Source of the DNA: JAUXFS01 sp963772635
GTDB taxonomy: Bacteria > Pseudomonadota > Alphaproteobacteria > Rhodospirillales > Defluviicoccaceae
Assembly: GCA_963772635.1 (NCBI GenBank)
Contig: CAVYYK010000018.1
Span: 1-64,000, forward strand
Length of the DNA: 64,000 bases
Reading direction: 5' to 3'
The notes beneath the pieces are model-generated. The model made no database searches, had not been told where the DNA came from, and saw only the letters and a list, made by a program, of their open reading frames with translations. A program made the translations under genes and the position numbers. Shown here piece after piece: positions 41,087 to 50,191 of the stretch (the stretch's first letter is position 1; each line of letters opens with the position of its first letter).

Positions 41087-41482
41087 ATGATGACCGATCC
41101 CCTCGGCGATATGCTGACCCGTATCCGTAACGGCCAGCGAGCGCGTAAGACTTCAGTGGTTGCGCCAGCGTCGAGCTTTCGCGCCTGCGTTCTCGATGTC
41201 CTCAAGCGAGAAGGCTTTATCCGCGGCTTTTCGCAGTACGATGTGCGCCCGGGCATCAAGGAGATCAAGATCGAGCTCAAGTACAACGATGGTGAACCGG
41301 TGATTCGCGAAATCAGTCGCGTATCGAAGCCCGGTCGCAGGGTTTATTCCAAGATCAAGGATCTGCCCAGGGTCTACAACGGCCTCGGCGTTTCCATTCT
41401 GTCGACCCCGCGCGGCGTGATTTCGGACGCCGAGGCGAGGGAAGCGAATGTCGGCGGCGAAGTCTTGTGCAAGGTCTTTTGA
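41087..41482 (+). CDS. rpsH: 30S ribosomal protein S8
   Basis: The 131-residue uS8 begins MMTDPLGDMLTRIRNGQRARK and ends LGVSILSTPRGVISDAEAREANVGGEVLCKVF. It binds the central domain of 16S rRNA and in E. coli represses the spc operon. An ATG at 41090 is an equally possible start. Confidence 0.97.
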   Translation: MMTDPLGDMLTRIRNGQRARKTSVVAPASSFRACVLDVLKREGFIRGFSQYDVRPGIKEIKIELKYNDGEPVIREISRVSKPGRRVYSKIKDLPRVYNGLGVSILSTPRGVISDAEAREANVGGEVLCKVF

Positions 41483-41504
41483 GCGGAGGAGTGTGAGAAC
41501 GACC

Positions 41505-42038
41505 ATGTCACGAGTGGGCAAGCATCCGATCGAAATCCCCAGCGGTGTGAACGTCACCATTTCGGGTCAGCGACTGACCGCGAAGGGTGGCATGGGGCAA
41601 ATGGAAGCGACGTTGATGGGCGAGGTGGAGGTGACCCAGGAGGGATCGCAGGTCTGGGTTCGGCCGCGCGAGGATTCCAAGCGCGGGCGCACGATGTGGG
41701 GCACCGCGCGTACCGTCGTCGCCAACCTGATCACGGGAGTGAACACGGGATTTACCCGTAAGCTGGAAATCACCGGTGTCGGCTACCGAGCCCAAATGCA
41801 GGGCGGCGACTTGGTGTTGCAGCTTGGATACAGTCATGAAGTTCGTTACAAGGCACCCGAAGGCGTCAAGATCGATTGCCCCGATCTGACCCATATCAAC
41901 GTGCATGGCGCCAGCCGGCAGCGGGTCGGCCAGGTGGCCGCGGAGATCCGCGCGTTCCGTCGGGCGGAGCCCTACAAGGGCAAGGGCATCCGCTACGACG
42001 ACGAAGTCGTTCTGCGCAAAGAAGGCAAGAAGAAGTAG
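41505..42038 (+). CDS. rplF: 50S ribosomal protein L6
   Basis: The 177-residue uL6 starts MSRVGKHPIEIPSGVNVTISGQRLTAKG and keeps the C-terminal signature PEPYKGKGIRY in the form EPYKGKGIRYDDE. It lies near the sarcin-ricin loop. Confidence 0.97.
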   Translation: MSRVGKHPIEIPSGVNVTISGQRLTAKGGMGQMEATLMGEVEVTQEGSQVWVRPREDSKRGRTMWGTARTVVANLITGVNTGFTRKLEITGVGYRAQMQGGDLVLQLGYSHEVRYKAPEGVKIDCPDLTHINVHGASRQRVGQVAAEIRAFRRAEPYKGKGIRYDDEVVLRKEGKKK

Positions 42039-42041
42039 AGC

Positions 42042-42404
42042 ATGGCCAAGGCGAAGGAATTGTTTGGGCGCCGCAGTCGGCGCACCCGCTATCGGATCGG
42101 GAAGCTGGCAGGATCGCGTCCGCGATTGTCCGTCTTTCGGTCGAACAAGCACATCTACGCTCAGGTCATTGATGACCAGGAGGGTCGCACAATGGCCGCG
42201 GCATCGAGTTTGGACAAGGATTTGAAGAGTACCCTAGCCAACGGCGGCGGCTCGGAGGCGGCCGGGAAGGTGGGCAAGTTGGTGGCGGAGCGCGCTCTTG
42301 CCGCCGGCGTTTCGTCGGTGGTCCTCGACCGCGGCGGGTATCGTTATCATGGCCGCGTCAAAGCCCTGGCCGACGCCGCCCGTGAAGCCGGCCTATCGTT
42401 CTAG
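42042..42404 (+). CDS. rplR: 50S ribosomal protein L18
   Basis: The 120-residue uL18 binds 5S rRNA (RLSVFRSNKHIYAQVIDDQEGRTMAAASS; ending DRGGYRYHGRVKALADAAREAGLSF). It starts 3 bp after rplF. Confidence 0.96.
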   Translation: MAKAKELFGRRSRRTRYRIGKLAGSRPRLSVFRSNKHIYAQVIDDQEGRTMAAASSLDKDLKSTLANGGGSEAAGKVGKLVAERALAAGVSSVVLDRGGYRYHGRVKALADAAREAGLSF

Positions 42405-42416
42405 GGAGATTGTACC

Positions 42417-42992
42417 ATGGCACGTAAACCATCGGGAAGGCGCGGCGATCGGGCCAGCCAACCGACCGAAGATCCTGAAATCACCGACAAGCTGGTTCAC
42501 ATCAACCGTGTCGCCAAGGTGGTGAAGGGTGGCCGCCGGTTTTCCTTTGCCGCCCTGGTGGTGGTCGGCGACGGTCGCGGCCGGGTCGGTTTCGGCACGG
42601 GAAAAGCGCGTGAGGTTCCCGAGGCGATCCGCAAGGCTACCGACCATGCCAAGCACACCATGATTCGCGTTCCGCTGAGGGACGGCCGAACCCTGCATCA
42701 TGATGTTCAAGGCCGCTACGGTGCCGGAAAGGTCGTGTTGCGCGCCGCGCCGCCGGGAACCGGGGTCATTGCCGGCGGCCCGATGCGCGCGGTGTTCGAG
42801 ACCATGGGGGTGCAGGACGTGGTTGCCAAGTCGATCGGCTCGGCGAACCCGCACAACATGATCAAGGCGACCTTCAATGCGCTCAACAACTGCATGTCTC
42901 CGCGGGCGGTTGCCGCGCGACGGGGCAAGAAGGTCAGCGAGATTGTAGCACGTCGCAGCGATGTCGGCGTTGCCGAACGGGCCAGGGCTTAA
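42417..42992 (+). CDS. rpsE: 30S ribosomal protein S5
   Basis: The 191-residue uS5 is important for decoding fidelity. It has the double-stranded-RNA-like domain (VKGGRRFSFAALVVVGDGRGRVGFGTGKAREVPEAIRKA) and the GTGVIAGGPMRAVFETMGVQDVVAKSIGSANPHNMIKATF region. Confidence 0.97.
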   Translation: MARKPSGRRGDRASQPTEDPEITDKLVHINRVAKVVKGGRRFSFAALVVVGDGRGRVGFGTGKAREVPEAIRKATDHAKHTMIRVPLRDGRTLHHDVQGRYGAGKVVLRAAPPGTGVIAGGPMRAVFETMGVQDVVAKSIGSANPHNMIKATFNALNNCMSPRAVAARRGKKVSEIVARRSDVGVAERARA

Positions 42993-42995
42993 AGC

Positions 42996-43193
42996 ATGAG
43001 CGATACAAAGAAACCAACCGTCAAGGTCATCCAGGTTCGCAGCCCAATCGGCCGTAGAAAAGACCAGCGGGAGACCCTGATCGGCCTTGGACTGAACAAG
43101 ATGCGGCGCGCAAGCGAACTCGAAGACACCCCTTCGGTGCGCGGAATGATCGCCAAGGTGAGACACTTGGTGGATGTGGAGGAGGCCGGGTGA
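42996..43193 (+). CDS. rpmD: 50S ribosomal protein L30
   Basis: The 65-residue uL30 has VKVIQVRSPIGRRKDQRETLIGLGLNKMRRASELEDTPSVRGMIAKVRHLV. It is in the standard position between rpsE and rplO. Confidence 0.96.
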   Translation: MSDTKKPTVKVIQVRSPIGRRKDQRETLIGLGLNKMRRASELEDTPSVRGMIAKVRHLVDVEEAG

Positions 43194-43231
43194 AGCGATC
43201 ACCTCAGGGCCTTCCGAGGAACATTTGAGCC

Positions 43232-43993
43232 ATGAGACTGAATGAGTTGCGCGATAACCCGGGCGCCACCCAGCCGCGCAAGCGCGTCGGCAGGGGTATC
43301 GGCTCGGGGACCGGCAAGACCGCCGCCCGTGGTCACAAGGGGCAGAAGTCCCGTAGCGGGGGCAATCCTCCCCCGGGCTTCGAGGGTGGACAGATGCCTC
43401 TGTATCGGCGCCTGCCGAAGCGTGGGTTCAAGAACCCGACCCGCAAGGAGTTTGCCGAGGTCAACCTCAGGACCTTGCAGCGCGCGATCGATACCGGCAA
43501 GCTGGATGCGGCGCAAACCATTGACGAATCGGCGATGCAGACGGCCGGACTGTTCAAGCGCCGCCGCGACGGGGTGCGTGTCCTGGCGAAAGGCGAACTT
43601 TCGACGAAAGTCACAATTCAGGTCACCGGCGCCTCCAAGGCGGCGATTTCCGCCGTCGAGAAGGCGGGCGGGAATGTGATCGTCACCGGCGGCGGGGGGC
43701 GTGCGGTCTCCGACAGTGAAGCGAAGCCGAAGTCCAAAGCTGCGAAGTCCAAGCGCGGCGGTGCAAAGCCGGAGCCCGAAGCTGCAGAATCGAAATCCGA
43801 TGCTGCAAAGCCGAAGCCCGAAGCTGCAAAGGCCAAGTCTGACGCTGCGAAGCCGAAGCCCGAAGCGGCAAAGTCCAAGCCCGACGCTGCAAAGCCGAAG
43901 CCCGAAGCTGCAAAGTCAAAACCCGACGCTTCCAAGCCGAAGTCTGACGCTTCAAAGCCGAAGTCCGACGCTGAAAAGCCGAAACAGGACTGA
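43232..43993 (+). CDS. rplO: 50S ribosomal protein L15 with heptad-repeat tail
   Basis: The uL15 core (about residues 1-155) is intact: MRLNELRDNPGATQPRKRVGRGIGSGTGKTAARGHKGQKSRSGG and RRLPKRGFKNP. A long C-terminal extension brings the protein to 253 residues against the usual 145-165. The last 70 residues are ten tandem heptads of the form AAKPKPE/AAKSKPD, encoded at 43781-43990. The tail resembles histone-H1-like Lys/Ala/Pro repeats but is balanced by Asp/Glu. It is not expected in the fold of the 50S core and would protrude or stay disordered. Confidence 0.95.
   Translation: MRLNELRDNPGATQPRKRVGRGIGSGTGKTAARGHKGQKSRSGGNPPPGFEGGQMPLYRRLPKRGFKNPTRKEFAEVNLRTLQRAIDTGKLDAAQTIDESAMQTAGLFKRRRDGVRVLAKGELSTKVTIQVTGASKAAISAVEKAGGNVIVTGGGGRAVSDSEAKPKSKAAKSKRGGAKPEPEAAESKSDAAKPKPEAAKAKSDAAKPKPEAAKSKPDAAKPKPEAAKSKPDASKPKSDASKPKSDAEKPKQD
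43781..43990 (+). repeat. Ten 21-bp tandem repeats in rplO
   Basis: The coding repeats translate as AAESKSD, AAKPKPE, AAKAKSD, AAKPKPE, AAKSKPD, AAKPKPE, AAKSKPD, ASKPKSD, ASKPKSD and AEKPKQD. The DNA unit is close to GCTGCAAAGCCGAAGCCCGAA. The near-identical units suggest expansion by slippage, so the copy number may vary among strains. Confidence 0.85.
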
Positions 43994-44008
43994 AGCGGAG
44001 ACTAGATT

Positions 44009-45352
44009 ATGGCGTCTGCGGCCGAACAACTTGCCGCACACATGAATCTCGGGGCTTTTTCCAAGGCCACCGAGCTCAAGAAGCGTATTTGGTTCACGCT
44101 GGGCGCGTTGATCGTCTATCGTCTCGGAACCTATATTCCGCTGCCAGGGATCGACCCGGCGGCGGTTGCAGATATCTTCAACCGTCAAGCCGGCGGCATT
44201 CTCGGCATGTTCAACATGTTCGCCGGCGGCGCGTTGGGGCGGATGACCATATTCGCCCTCAACATCATGCCTTACATTTCGGCCTCGATCATCATGCAGC
44301 TGATGACGACGGTCATGCCGCAACTCGAGGCGCTCAAGAAGGAAGGCGAAGCCGGGCGCAAGAGGATCAATCAGTACACCCGGTATCTGACCGTGGTGAT
44401 CACCGCCGCTCAGGCCTACGGTCTGGCCGTCGGCCTCGAAGGCATGCAGTCCAGTGTGGGTACGGCAGTCATCGAGCCCGGGCTGTTCTTCCGTTTTGTC
44501 ACCGTGATAACCCTGGTCGGCGGCACACTGTTCCTGATGTGGCTCGGCGAGCAGATTACCGCGCGCGGGGTCGGCAACGGCATCTCGCTGATCATTTTTG
44601 CCGGCATCGTCGCCGGGCTTCCCCAAGCGTTGGCCGGCACCTTGGAGTTGGGACGGACAGGGGCACTCTCCGCCGGTTTGATCATCGCCCTGTTGGTGAT
44701 GGCGGTCGGGGTGATCTTCTTCATCGTATTCATGGAGCGGGCGCAACGACGCATCATCGTCCAGTACCCCAAGCGCCAGCAGGGCAACCGGATGACGGCG
44801 GGAGAAAGCTCGCACCTGCCGTTGAAGATCAATACCGCCGGCGTCATTCCGCCGATTTTTGCGTCGTCGCTGTTGCTCATGCCCGTTACCGCCATCGGTT
44901 TCATGGCCGGCCAGGGTCCGGAGTGGCTGACTACGGTGGCCGCTTACCTCGGGCGGGGTCAGCCCCTGTATCTCGCTATCTACCTGGGACTGATCGTGTT
45001 CTTCGCCTTTTTTTACACAGCGGTGGTGTTCAATCCATCGGATACGGCGGACAATCTCAAGAAATACGGGGGTTTCATCCCCGGCATCCGCCCCGGTAAG
45101 AATACCGCCGAATACCTGGACAGGGTTCTGACGCGGCTGACGGTCGTCGGTGCCGGATATCTGGCGCTCGTCTGTCTTCTGCCGGAGATCCTGATCGCAC
45201 AGTTCGGGGTGCCGTTCTATTTCGGCGGAACCAGTCTGCTGATCGTGGTTACGGTGACCATGGACACCGTGGCGCAGGTGCAGTCCCACTTGTTGGCGCA
45301 TCAGTACGAGGGATTGATCAAGAAGTCCAAGCTGAGGGGACGGCGCGGATGA
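44009..45352 (+). CDS. secY: Preprotein translocase subunit SecY
   Basis: This is the 447-residue, ten-helix channel of the Sec translocon. GTYIPLPGIDP, GGALGRMTIFALNIMPYISASIIMQLM (plug/TM2 region) and ERAQRRIIVQYPKRQQGNRM (cytoplasmic loop) identify it. It overlaps adk by 4 bp. Confidence 0.97.
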   Translation: MASAAEQLAAHMNLGAFSKATELKKRIWFTLGALIVYRLGTYIPLPGIDPAAVADIFNRQAGGILGMFNMFAGGALGRMTIFALNIMPYISASIIMQLMTTVMPQLEALKKEGEAGRKRINQYTRYLTVVITAAQAYGLAVGLEGMQSSVGTAVIEPGLFFRFVTVITLVGGTLFLMWLGEQITARGVGNGISLIIFAGIVAGLPQALAGTLELGRTGALSAGLIIALLVMAVGVIFFIVFMERAQRRIIVQYPKRQQGNRMTAGESSHLPLKINTAGVIPPIFASSLLLMPVTAIGFMAGQGPEWLTTVAAYLGRGQPLYLAIYLGLIVFFAFFYTAVVFNPSDTADNLKKYGGFIPGIRPGKNTAEYLDRVLTRLTVVGAGYLALVCLLPEILIAQFGVPFYFGGTSLLIVVTVTMDTVAQVQSHLLAHQYEGLIKKSKLRGRRG

Positions 45353-46014
45353 TCAATATCGTTCTGCTCGGGCCTCCCGGCGCCGGCAAGGGAACCCAAG
45401 CGAAGTTCCTAGAGGAAACCCTCGGCATCGCCCAGTTGTCGACCGGCGATATGTTGCGTGCCGAGGTAGCCGCGGGCAGCAACATTGGTCGGAAGGCGGA
45501 CGCGATCATGCAAGCCGGCAAACTGGTTCCCGACGACGTGATCGTCGGGATCATCGCTCAGCGGCTCGACAGCGACGGCTGTCGGCAAGGTTTTATTCTC
45601 GACGGTTTTCCGCGCACGCTTCCGCAGGCCGAGGCGCTGGACGAGATGCTGAAGGAAAAAGGCTTGAAGCTGGATCGCGTGCTTTCGATCGAGGTCGACG
45701 ACGATGCGATGGTCGACCGCATAACCGGGCGGTTCAGCTGCGCCCAGTGCGGAGCGGGGTATCACGACAAATTCCAGCGTCCCGAGAAGGACGGGGTTTG
45801 CGACAACTGCGGCGGCACCGAGTTCGTTCGGCGCGCCGATGACAATGCGGAGACGGTCCGAGAGCGGCTCAAGGCTTACCATGAGTGGACCAAGCCCATC
45901 CTCGACTACTACGGAAAAGTGGGGTTGGTGAGCTCTGTCGACGGTATGGCCGCCATCGAAGACGTGTCGGAGCAGTTAAAGACGGCAATCACCAAGGAGC
46001 TGCATGTTGACTAG
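45349..46014 (+). CDS. adk: Adenylate kinase, zinc-type lid
   Basis: This 221-residue kinase interconverts ATP + AMP and 2 ADP. The P-loop is GPPGAGKGTQ and the AMP site includes LSTGDMLRAEVAAGS and DGFPRT. The lid carries a four-cysteine zinc site (CAQCG...CDNCG, about residues 127-152), the long bacterial form. Its last codons overlap the -35 of the alpha-operon promoter. Confidence 0.96.
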   Translation: MINIVLLGPPGAGKGTQAKFLEETLGIAQLSTGDMLRAEVAAGSNIGRKADAIMQAGKLVPDDVIVGIIAQRLDSDGCRQGFILDGFPRTLPQAEALDEMLKEKGLKLDRVLSIEVDDDAMVDRITGRFSCAQCGAGYHDKFQRPEKDGVCDNCGGTEFVRRADDNAETVRERLKAYHEWTKPILDYYGKVGLVSSVDGMAAIEDVSEQLKTAITKELHVD

Positions 46015-46034
46015 GGAGGCTGGGCGCTTATAAT
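46007..46034 (+). promoter_or_regulatory. Alpha operon promoter
   Basis: TTGACT (46007-46012), 16 bp, and consensus TATAAT (46029-46034). The -35 box lies within the last codons and stop of adk. Transcription would start near 46041, about 60 bp before rpsM, giving the alpha genes (including rpoA) an independent promoter. Confidence 0.75.
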
Positions 46035-46099
46035 CCGGCGCCCGGGCGTTTCGCGGTTTTCATTTCGGTTCCAAAACAAGTAGATAAGGAGAGCCTTTT

Positions 46100-46477
46100 T
46101 TGGCGCGCGTTGCTGGCGTAAACATCCCCACCCAAAAACGAGTCGAGATCGCCCTTACGTACATTCACGGCATCGGCCGGTTCGCGGCGACGGAGATCTG
46201 CACGAAGGGAAGCATTCCCCGGGAAAAGCGGGTCAACGAGCTGACCGACGCCGAGGTCATGCGGATTCGCGAGATTATCGATAGGGACTACAAGGTGGAG
46301 GGTGACCTCCGCCGGGAAGTCGCAATGGGTATCAAGCGGCTGATGGACCTCGGGTGTTACAGGGGGCTCAGGCATCGCCGGGGGCTGCCGGTGCGCGGAC
46401 AGCGTACCCACACCAATGCGCGTACCCGCAAAGGTCCCGCCAAGCCTATTGCGGGTAAGAAGAAGGCGACTAAATAG
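46100..46477 (+). CDS. rpsM: 30S ribosomal protein S13
   Basis: The 125-residue uS13 starts at TTG, fixed by the conserved MARVAGVNIPTQKRVEIALTYIHGIG; an AAGGAG lies 8-10 bp upstream. The C-terminal RGLPVRGQRTHTNARTRKGPAK contacts the P-site tRNA. rpmJ is not found next to it. Confidence 0.96.
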   Translation: MARVAGVNIPTQKRVEIALTYIHGIGRFAATEICTKGSIPREKRVNELTDAEVMRIREIIDRDYKVEGDLRREVAMGIKRLMDLGCYRGLRHRRGLPVRGQRTHTNARTRKGPAKPIAGKKKATK

Positions 46478-46494
46478 GGATATGGGTTAAGTTT

Positions 46495-46887
46495 ATGGCT
46501 AAGGCTGGAACGCCGCGCGTGCGTCGTCGCGAGCGCAGGAATATCGCGTCCGGGGTGGCACACATTAGTGCCACCTTCAACAATACGATGATTACCATCA
46601 CCGACGCTCAAGGGAACGCGATCGCCTGGTCGTCCGCGGGTGGGCAAGGTTTCAAGGGGTCGCGGAAGTCGACGCCTTACGCGGCGCAGGTCGCTGCCGA
46701 AGACGCTGGGCGCAAGGCCATGGAGCATGGCATGAAAACGTTGGAGGTTGAGGTAAAAGGACCCGGATCCGGTCGTGAATCGGCGTTGCGGGCGCTGCAG
46801 GCCGTCGGGTTCACCATCACCGCTATCAGGGACGTGTCGCCTATTCCGCACAACGGCTGCCGTCCCCGGAAGCGCCGGCGAGTATAG
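46495..46887 (+). CDS. rpsK: 30S ribosomal protein S11
   Basis: The 130-residue uS11 lies in the 30S platform (HISATFNNTMITITDAQGNAIAWSSAGGQGFKGSRKSTPYAAQ, ending PIPHNGCRPRKRRRV). Confidence 0.97.
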   Translation: MAKAGTPRVRRRERRNIASGVAHISATFNNTMITITDAQGNAIAWSSAGGQGFKGSRKSTPYAAQVAAEDAGRKAMEHGMKTLEVEVKGPGSGRESALRALQAVGFTITAIRDVSPIPHNGCRPRKRRRV

Positions 46888-47005
46888 GTCGCCCCTGAGT
46901 TGGGCTTTTCCCGAGCTGTTTGGTTCTTTCTTGGAACCGAAACGTATGGATAGCGCTCTGAGTATCTCAGAGTGGCTCTTGTTTTTTTGAGCGTGAGGTC
47001 GCCCC

Positions 47006-48022
47006 GTGATCCAAAAGAATTGGCAGGCACTGATCAAACCGACAAAGCTGGACGTTGTTCCCGGCACAAATCCGCGGTGCGTCGCGACCATCGTCGCCGA
47101 ACCGTTGGAGCGTGGCTTCGGGCTGACGCTCGGAAATGCCCTGAGGCGGGTTCTGTTGTCTTCCCTTCAGGGCGCCGCGGTGACAGCGGTGCAAATCGAC
47201 GGCGTGCTGCACGAGTTTTCGACCATACCGGGCGTCCGCGAGGACGTCACCGACATCGTGCTCAACATCAAATCCCTGGCTTTGCGGATGGGGGGTGAGG
47301 GGCCGAAGCGGATGATGTTGGTCGCCGACGGTCCGGGCGAGGTCACCGCCGGGATGATCGAAACCGGGCACGATATCAACGTCATGAACCCGCAGCTTGT
47401 CATCTGCACCCTCGACGAGGGGGCCAAGCTCTCCATGGAGTTGACGGTCGAGACCGGAAAAGGCTACGTGCCCGTCACTTCCGGCCGCGCCGAGGACGCG
47501 CCGATCGGCTTGATCCCTGTGGACGCGGTGTTTTCGCCGGTGCGCAAGATCGCCTACAGGGTGGAGAACACGCGCGTCGGGCAGGTGACGGACCATGACA
47601 AGTTGTCTCTCGATGTGACCACCAGTGGTGCGGTCACTCCCGAAGACGCGGTTGCGTTGGCGGCGCGGATCCTTCAGGACCAGTTGCAGTTGTTCATCAA
47701 CTTCGACGAGCCGCAGACGGCGCTGGAAGAAGAGAAGAAGGACGAACTGCCGTTCAACAAGAACCTGTTGCGCAAGGTCGACGAGTTGGAACTCTCCGTG
47801 CGCTCGGCCAACTGCTTGAAGAACGACAACATCATCTATATCGGAGACCTGGTGCAGAAGAGCGAAGCCGATATGCTGCGCACCCCCAACTTCGGCCGCA
47901 AGTCTCTCAACGAGATCAAGGAAGTGCTGACCCAGATGGGGCTGCAACTGGGCATGGAGATTGCCAACTGGCCGCCCGAGAACATCGAGGAACTGGCCAA
48001 GCGATTGGAAGAACCCTATTGA
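47006..48022 (+). CDS. rpoA: RNA polymerase subunit alpha
   Basis: This is the 338-residue alpha subunit. It starts at GTG (MIQKNWQALIKPTKLDV). The N-terminal dimerisation domain includes FVAEPLERGFGLTLGNALRRVLLSSLQGAAV-type residues. The C-terminal UP-element/activator-binding domain (ELSVRSANCLKNDNIIYIGDLVQKSEADMLRTPNFGRKSLNEIK) is joined by an acidic linker. It lies 118 bp after rpsK. Confidence 0.98.
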   Translation: MIQKNWQALIKPTKLDVVPGTNPRCVATIVAEPLERGFGLTLGNALRRVLLSSLQGAAVTAVQIDGVLHEFSTIPGVREDVTDIVLNIKSLALRMGGEGPKRMMLVADGPGEVTAGMIETGHDINVMNPQLVICTLDEGAKLSMELTVETGKGYVPVTSGRAEDAPIGLIPVDAVFSPVRKIAYRVENTRVGQVTDHDKLSLDVTTSGAVTPEDAVALAARILQDQLQLFINFDEPQTALEEEKKDELPFNKNLLRKVDELELSVRSANCLKNDNIIYIGDLVQKSEADMLRTPNFGRKSLNEIKEVLTQMGLQLGMEIANWPPENIEELAKRLEEPY

Positions 48023-48065
48023 TCGTGCTTCCGGCTCAGGTGGCCGACGGAGAGGAGTAACACAC

Positions 48066-48494
48066 ATGCGCCACCGCATGAGCGGCCGCAAACTGAACCG
48101 TACCAGTAGCCACCGTAAGGCGATGTTCGCCAACATGACGGTGTCGCTTCTCAGGCACGAGCAGATCATGACCACCCTGCCCAAGGCCAAGGAGTTGCGG
48201 CGGGTGGCCGACCGAGTCATTACGCTTGGTAAGCGCGGAACTCTGCATACGCGACGGCAGGCTGCCGCTATCCTGGGCGATGACGTGTTGGTGCAGAAGC
48301 TGTTCGGGCCGCTGGCGGAGCGCTATCGGGATCGCAGCGGCGGCTACACCCGGGTGTTGAAGGCGGGATTCCGCTATGGCGACAACGCTCCCATGGCCGT
48401 GATCGAACTCGTCGATCGCGATCCCGGCTCCAAGGGAGCCGAGGACAAGGCGCGTGTTGCCGCCGAAAGGGAAGCCGAGGAACTCGTGGGCTAG
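48066..48494 (+). CDS. rplQ: 50S ribosomal protein L17
   Basis: The 142-residue bL17 begins MRHRMSGRKLNRTSSHRKAMFANM, which fixes the start at 48066. It closes the alpha operon. The 234 bp that follow contain a GC-rich inverted repeat (CCGGCGG...CCGCCGG) without a U-run and no gene. Confidence 0.96.
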   Translation: MRHRMSGRKLNRTSSHRKAMFANMTVSLLRHEQIMTTLPKAKELRRVADRVITLGKRGTLHTRRQAAAILGDDVLVQKLFGPLAERYRDRSGGYTRVLKAGFRYGDNAPMAVIELVDRDPGSKGAEDKARVAAEREAEELVG

Positions 48495-48728
48495 CGTTCG
48501 GTCTTCCGGCGGGACGGACAGGCACGGCCGCCGGTCAGCCAAGCCGGAATCCAAACTCGTTTCGATCGTGGCTGCGCCTTTGCTCATTTTTGGGACAGGG
48601 GGCAGTGCAAGTTAACCCTCGCACCGAGCAGACTCCGTCAGTCGGCTTGGCGGCTGGGCGTCGCACCCAGTGTTGCCGCCGAAGTACGGACCCGGGCGAG
48701 AGACGTCAACGGATGGGTCGGGGTGTTG

Positions 48729-50153
48729 ATGAGGCGTGCCACTGGATTGTGGCCGGCGGTCGGGTTGGCGATCATGCTTGCCGTGGGGCTTGTCGGCGGG
48801 GTGTCGGCGGCGGAACGGCGAGCGCCGGTCTCCCAGGAGCAGGTGCGCCTTTCCTTCGCACCCGTGGTCAAGCGGGCAGCGCCGGCGGTCGTCAACATAT
48901 ACAGCCGCAAGGAAGTGCAAACCCGCGGTTTCACTCCCCTGTTCGACGACCCGTTTTTCCGAAGATTCTTCGGTGAGAATTTCCGCTTCGGCGGACCCCG
49001 GTCGCGCATACAGAACTCCCTTGGCTCCGGCGTCATCGTCGATAGTGACGGCACGATCGTCACCAACCATCACGTCGTGGCCGGCGCCGACGAGATCATC
49101 GCCGTGCTACCCGACCACCGCGAGTTCGAGGCTCAATTCCTCGGTTCCGACGAGCGGGCCGATCTCGCCGTGCTGAGGATCGATGTCGGCGGCGAGAAAC
49201 TGCCGTTTCTCGAGTTCGACGATTCGGACGAGGTCGAGGTCGGCGACCTTGTGCTCGCCATCGGCAATCCCTTCGGGGTCGGCCAAACGGTGACCAGCGG
49301 GATCGTCTCGGCACAGGCGCGGACCCATGTCGGTATCAACGACCTCAACTTCTTCATTCAGACCGACGCGGCGATCAATCCCGGCAACTCGGGCGGTGCC
49401 CTGGTCGACATGAACGGTCGGCTGATCGGCATCAACACCGCGATCTATTCCAAGAGCGGCGGTTCGATGGGGATCGGCTTCGCGGTCCCCTCGAACATGG
49501 TGCGAGCGGTGCTTGCGGGCTTTGCGCAGGGCGGCAAGGTGGTACGTCCGTGGCTTGGCGCTTGGGGGCAGCAGGTGACCGCCGAGATCGCCGATTCGCT
49601 CGGGATGAAGCGGCCGGTCGGCGTGTTGATCGACGAAGTTTATGCCGGCGGTCCGGCGGACCGGGCAGGCATTCGCGTCGGAGATGTGGTGCTGTCGGTC
49701 AACGAGCGCCCTGCCGATGATCCCGACTCGCTCGACTATCGTATCGCGACGGCCGCGGTCGGCACGACGGTGGCCGTCAAGCTGTCGCGCAGGGGCGAGA
49801 CGCGGACGGTTTCGCTCAAGGTCGAGACGCCGCCGGAGCAGCCCCCCCGTGAGACGACCCAACTCGACGGGCGGCATCCTCTTGCCGGGGCGACCGTCGC
49901 CAACATGTCACCGGCATTGGCGGAGGAGATCGGCGAAGACCGCTACCGGCCGGGTGTGGCGATTGTCGACCTTTACTCCGGAAGCCCGGCCACACGTTTG
50001 GGATTTCAGGTCGGGGACAGGATTGAGGAGGTGAACGGTCAGCCGGTAACCTCCGTGGCGGTGCTCAAGGAACTGATCAACCAGCGACGCGACCGTTGGC
50101 GTATCGCGTTTCGCCGCGGCGGCAAGACCCTCAACCTGGTCATCGGCGGGTGA
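48729..50153 (+). CDS. Do-like periplasmic serine protease (HtrA/DegP family)
   Basis: A signal peptide (about residues 1-28, GLAIMLAVGLVGGVSAAE) precedes a trypsin-like protease domain with the triad His in TNHHVV, Asp in ADLAVLRID and Ser in INPGNSGGAL. Two PDZ domains follow (about residues 280-370 and 390-470). The total of about 474 residues fits DegP/DegQ/MucD proteins, which degrade or refold damaged envelope proteins. A GTG at 48723 is an alternative start. The next gene, rarA, begins 38 bp downstream. Confidence 0.93.
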   Translation: MRRATGLWPAVGLAIMLAVGLVGGVSAAERRAPVSQEQVRLSFAPVVKRAAPAVVNIYSRKEVQTRGFTPLFDDPFFRRFFGENFRFGGPRSRIQNSLGSGVIVDSDGTIVTNHHVVAGADEIIAVLPDHREFEAQFLGSDERADLAVLRIDVGGEKLPFLEFDDSDEVEVGDLVLAIGNPFGVGQTVTSGIVSAQARTHVGINDLNFFIQTDAAINPGNSGGALVDMNGRLIGINTAIYSKSGGSMGIGFAVPSNMVRAVLAGFAQGGKVVRPWLGAWGQQVTAEIADSLGMKRPVGVLIDEVYAGGPADRAGIRVGDVVLSVNERPADDPDSLDYRIATAAVGTTVAVKLSRRGETRTVSLKVETPPEQPPRETTQLDGRHPLAGATVANMSPALAEEIGEDRYRPGVAIVDLYSGSPATRLGFQVGDRIEEVNGQPVTSVAVLKELINQRRDRWRIAFRRGGKTLNLVIGG

Positions 50154-50191
50154 GCCTTGCGGTTCCTCGCGCCGCAGCGGGAGGCAACGCG

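Noticed and set aside
43701..44045. A repetitive plus-strand frame overlapping the L15 tail
   Set aside because: Repeats in another frame of the same 21-bp units give low-complexity sequence. The L15 frame continues from a real core.
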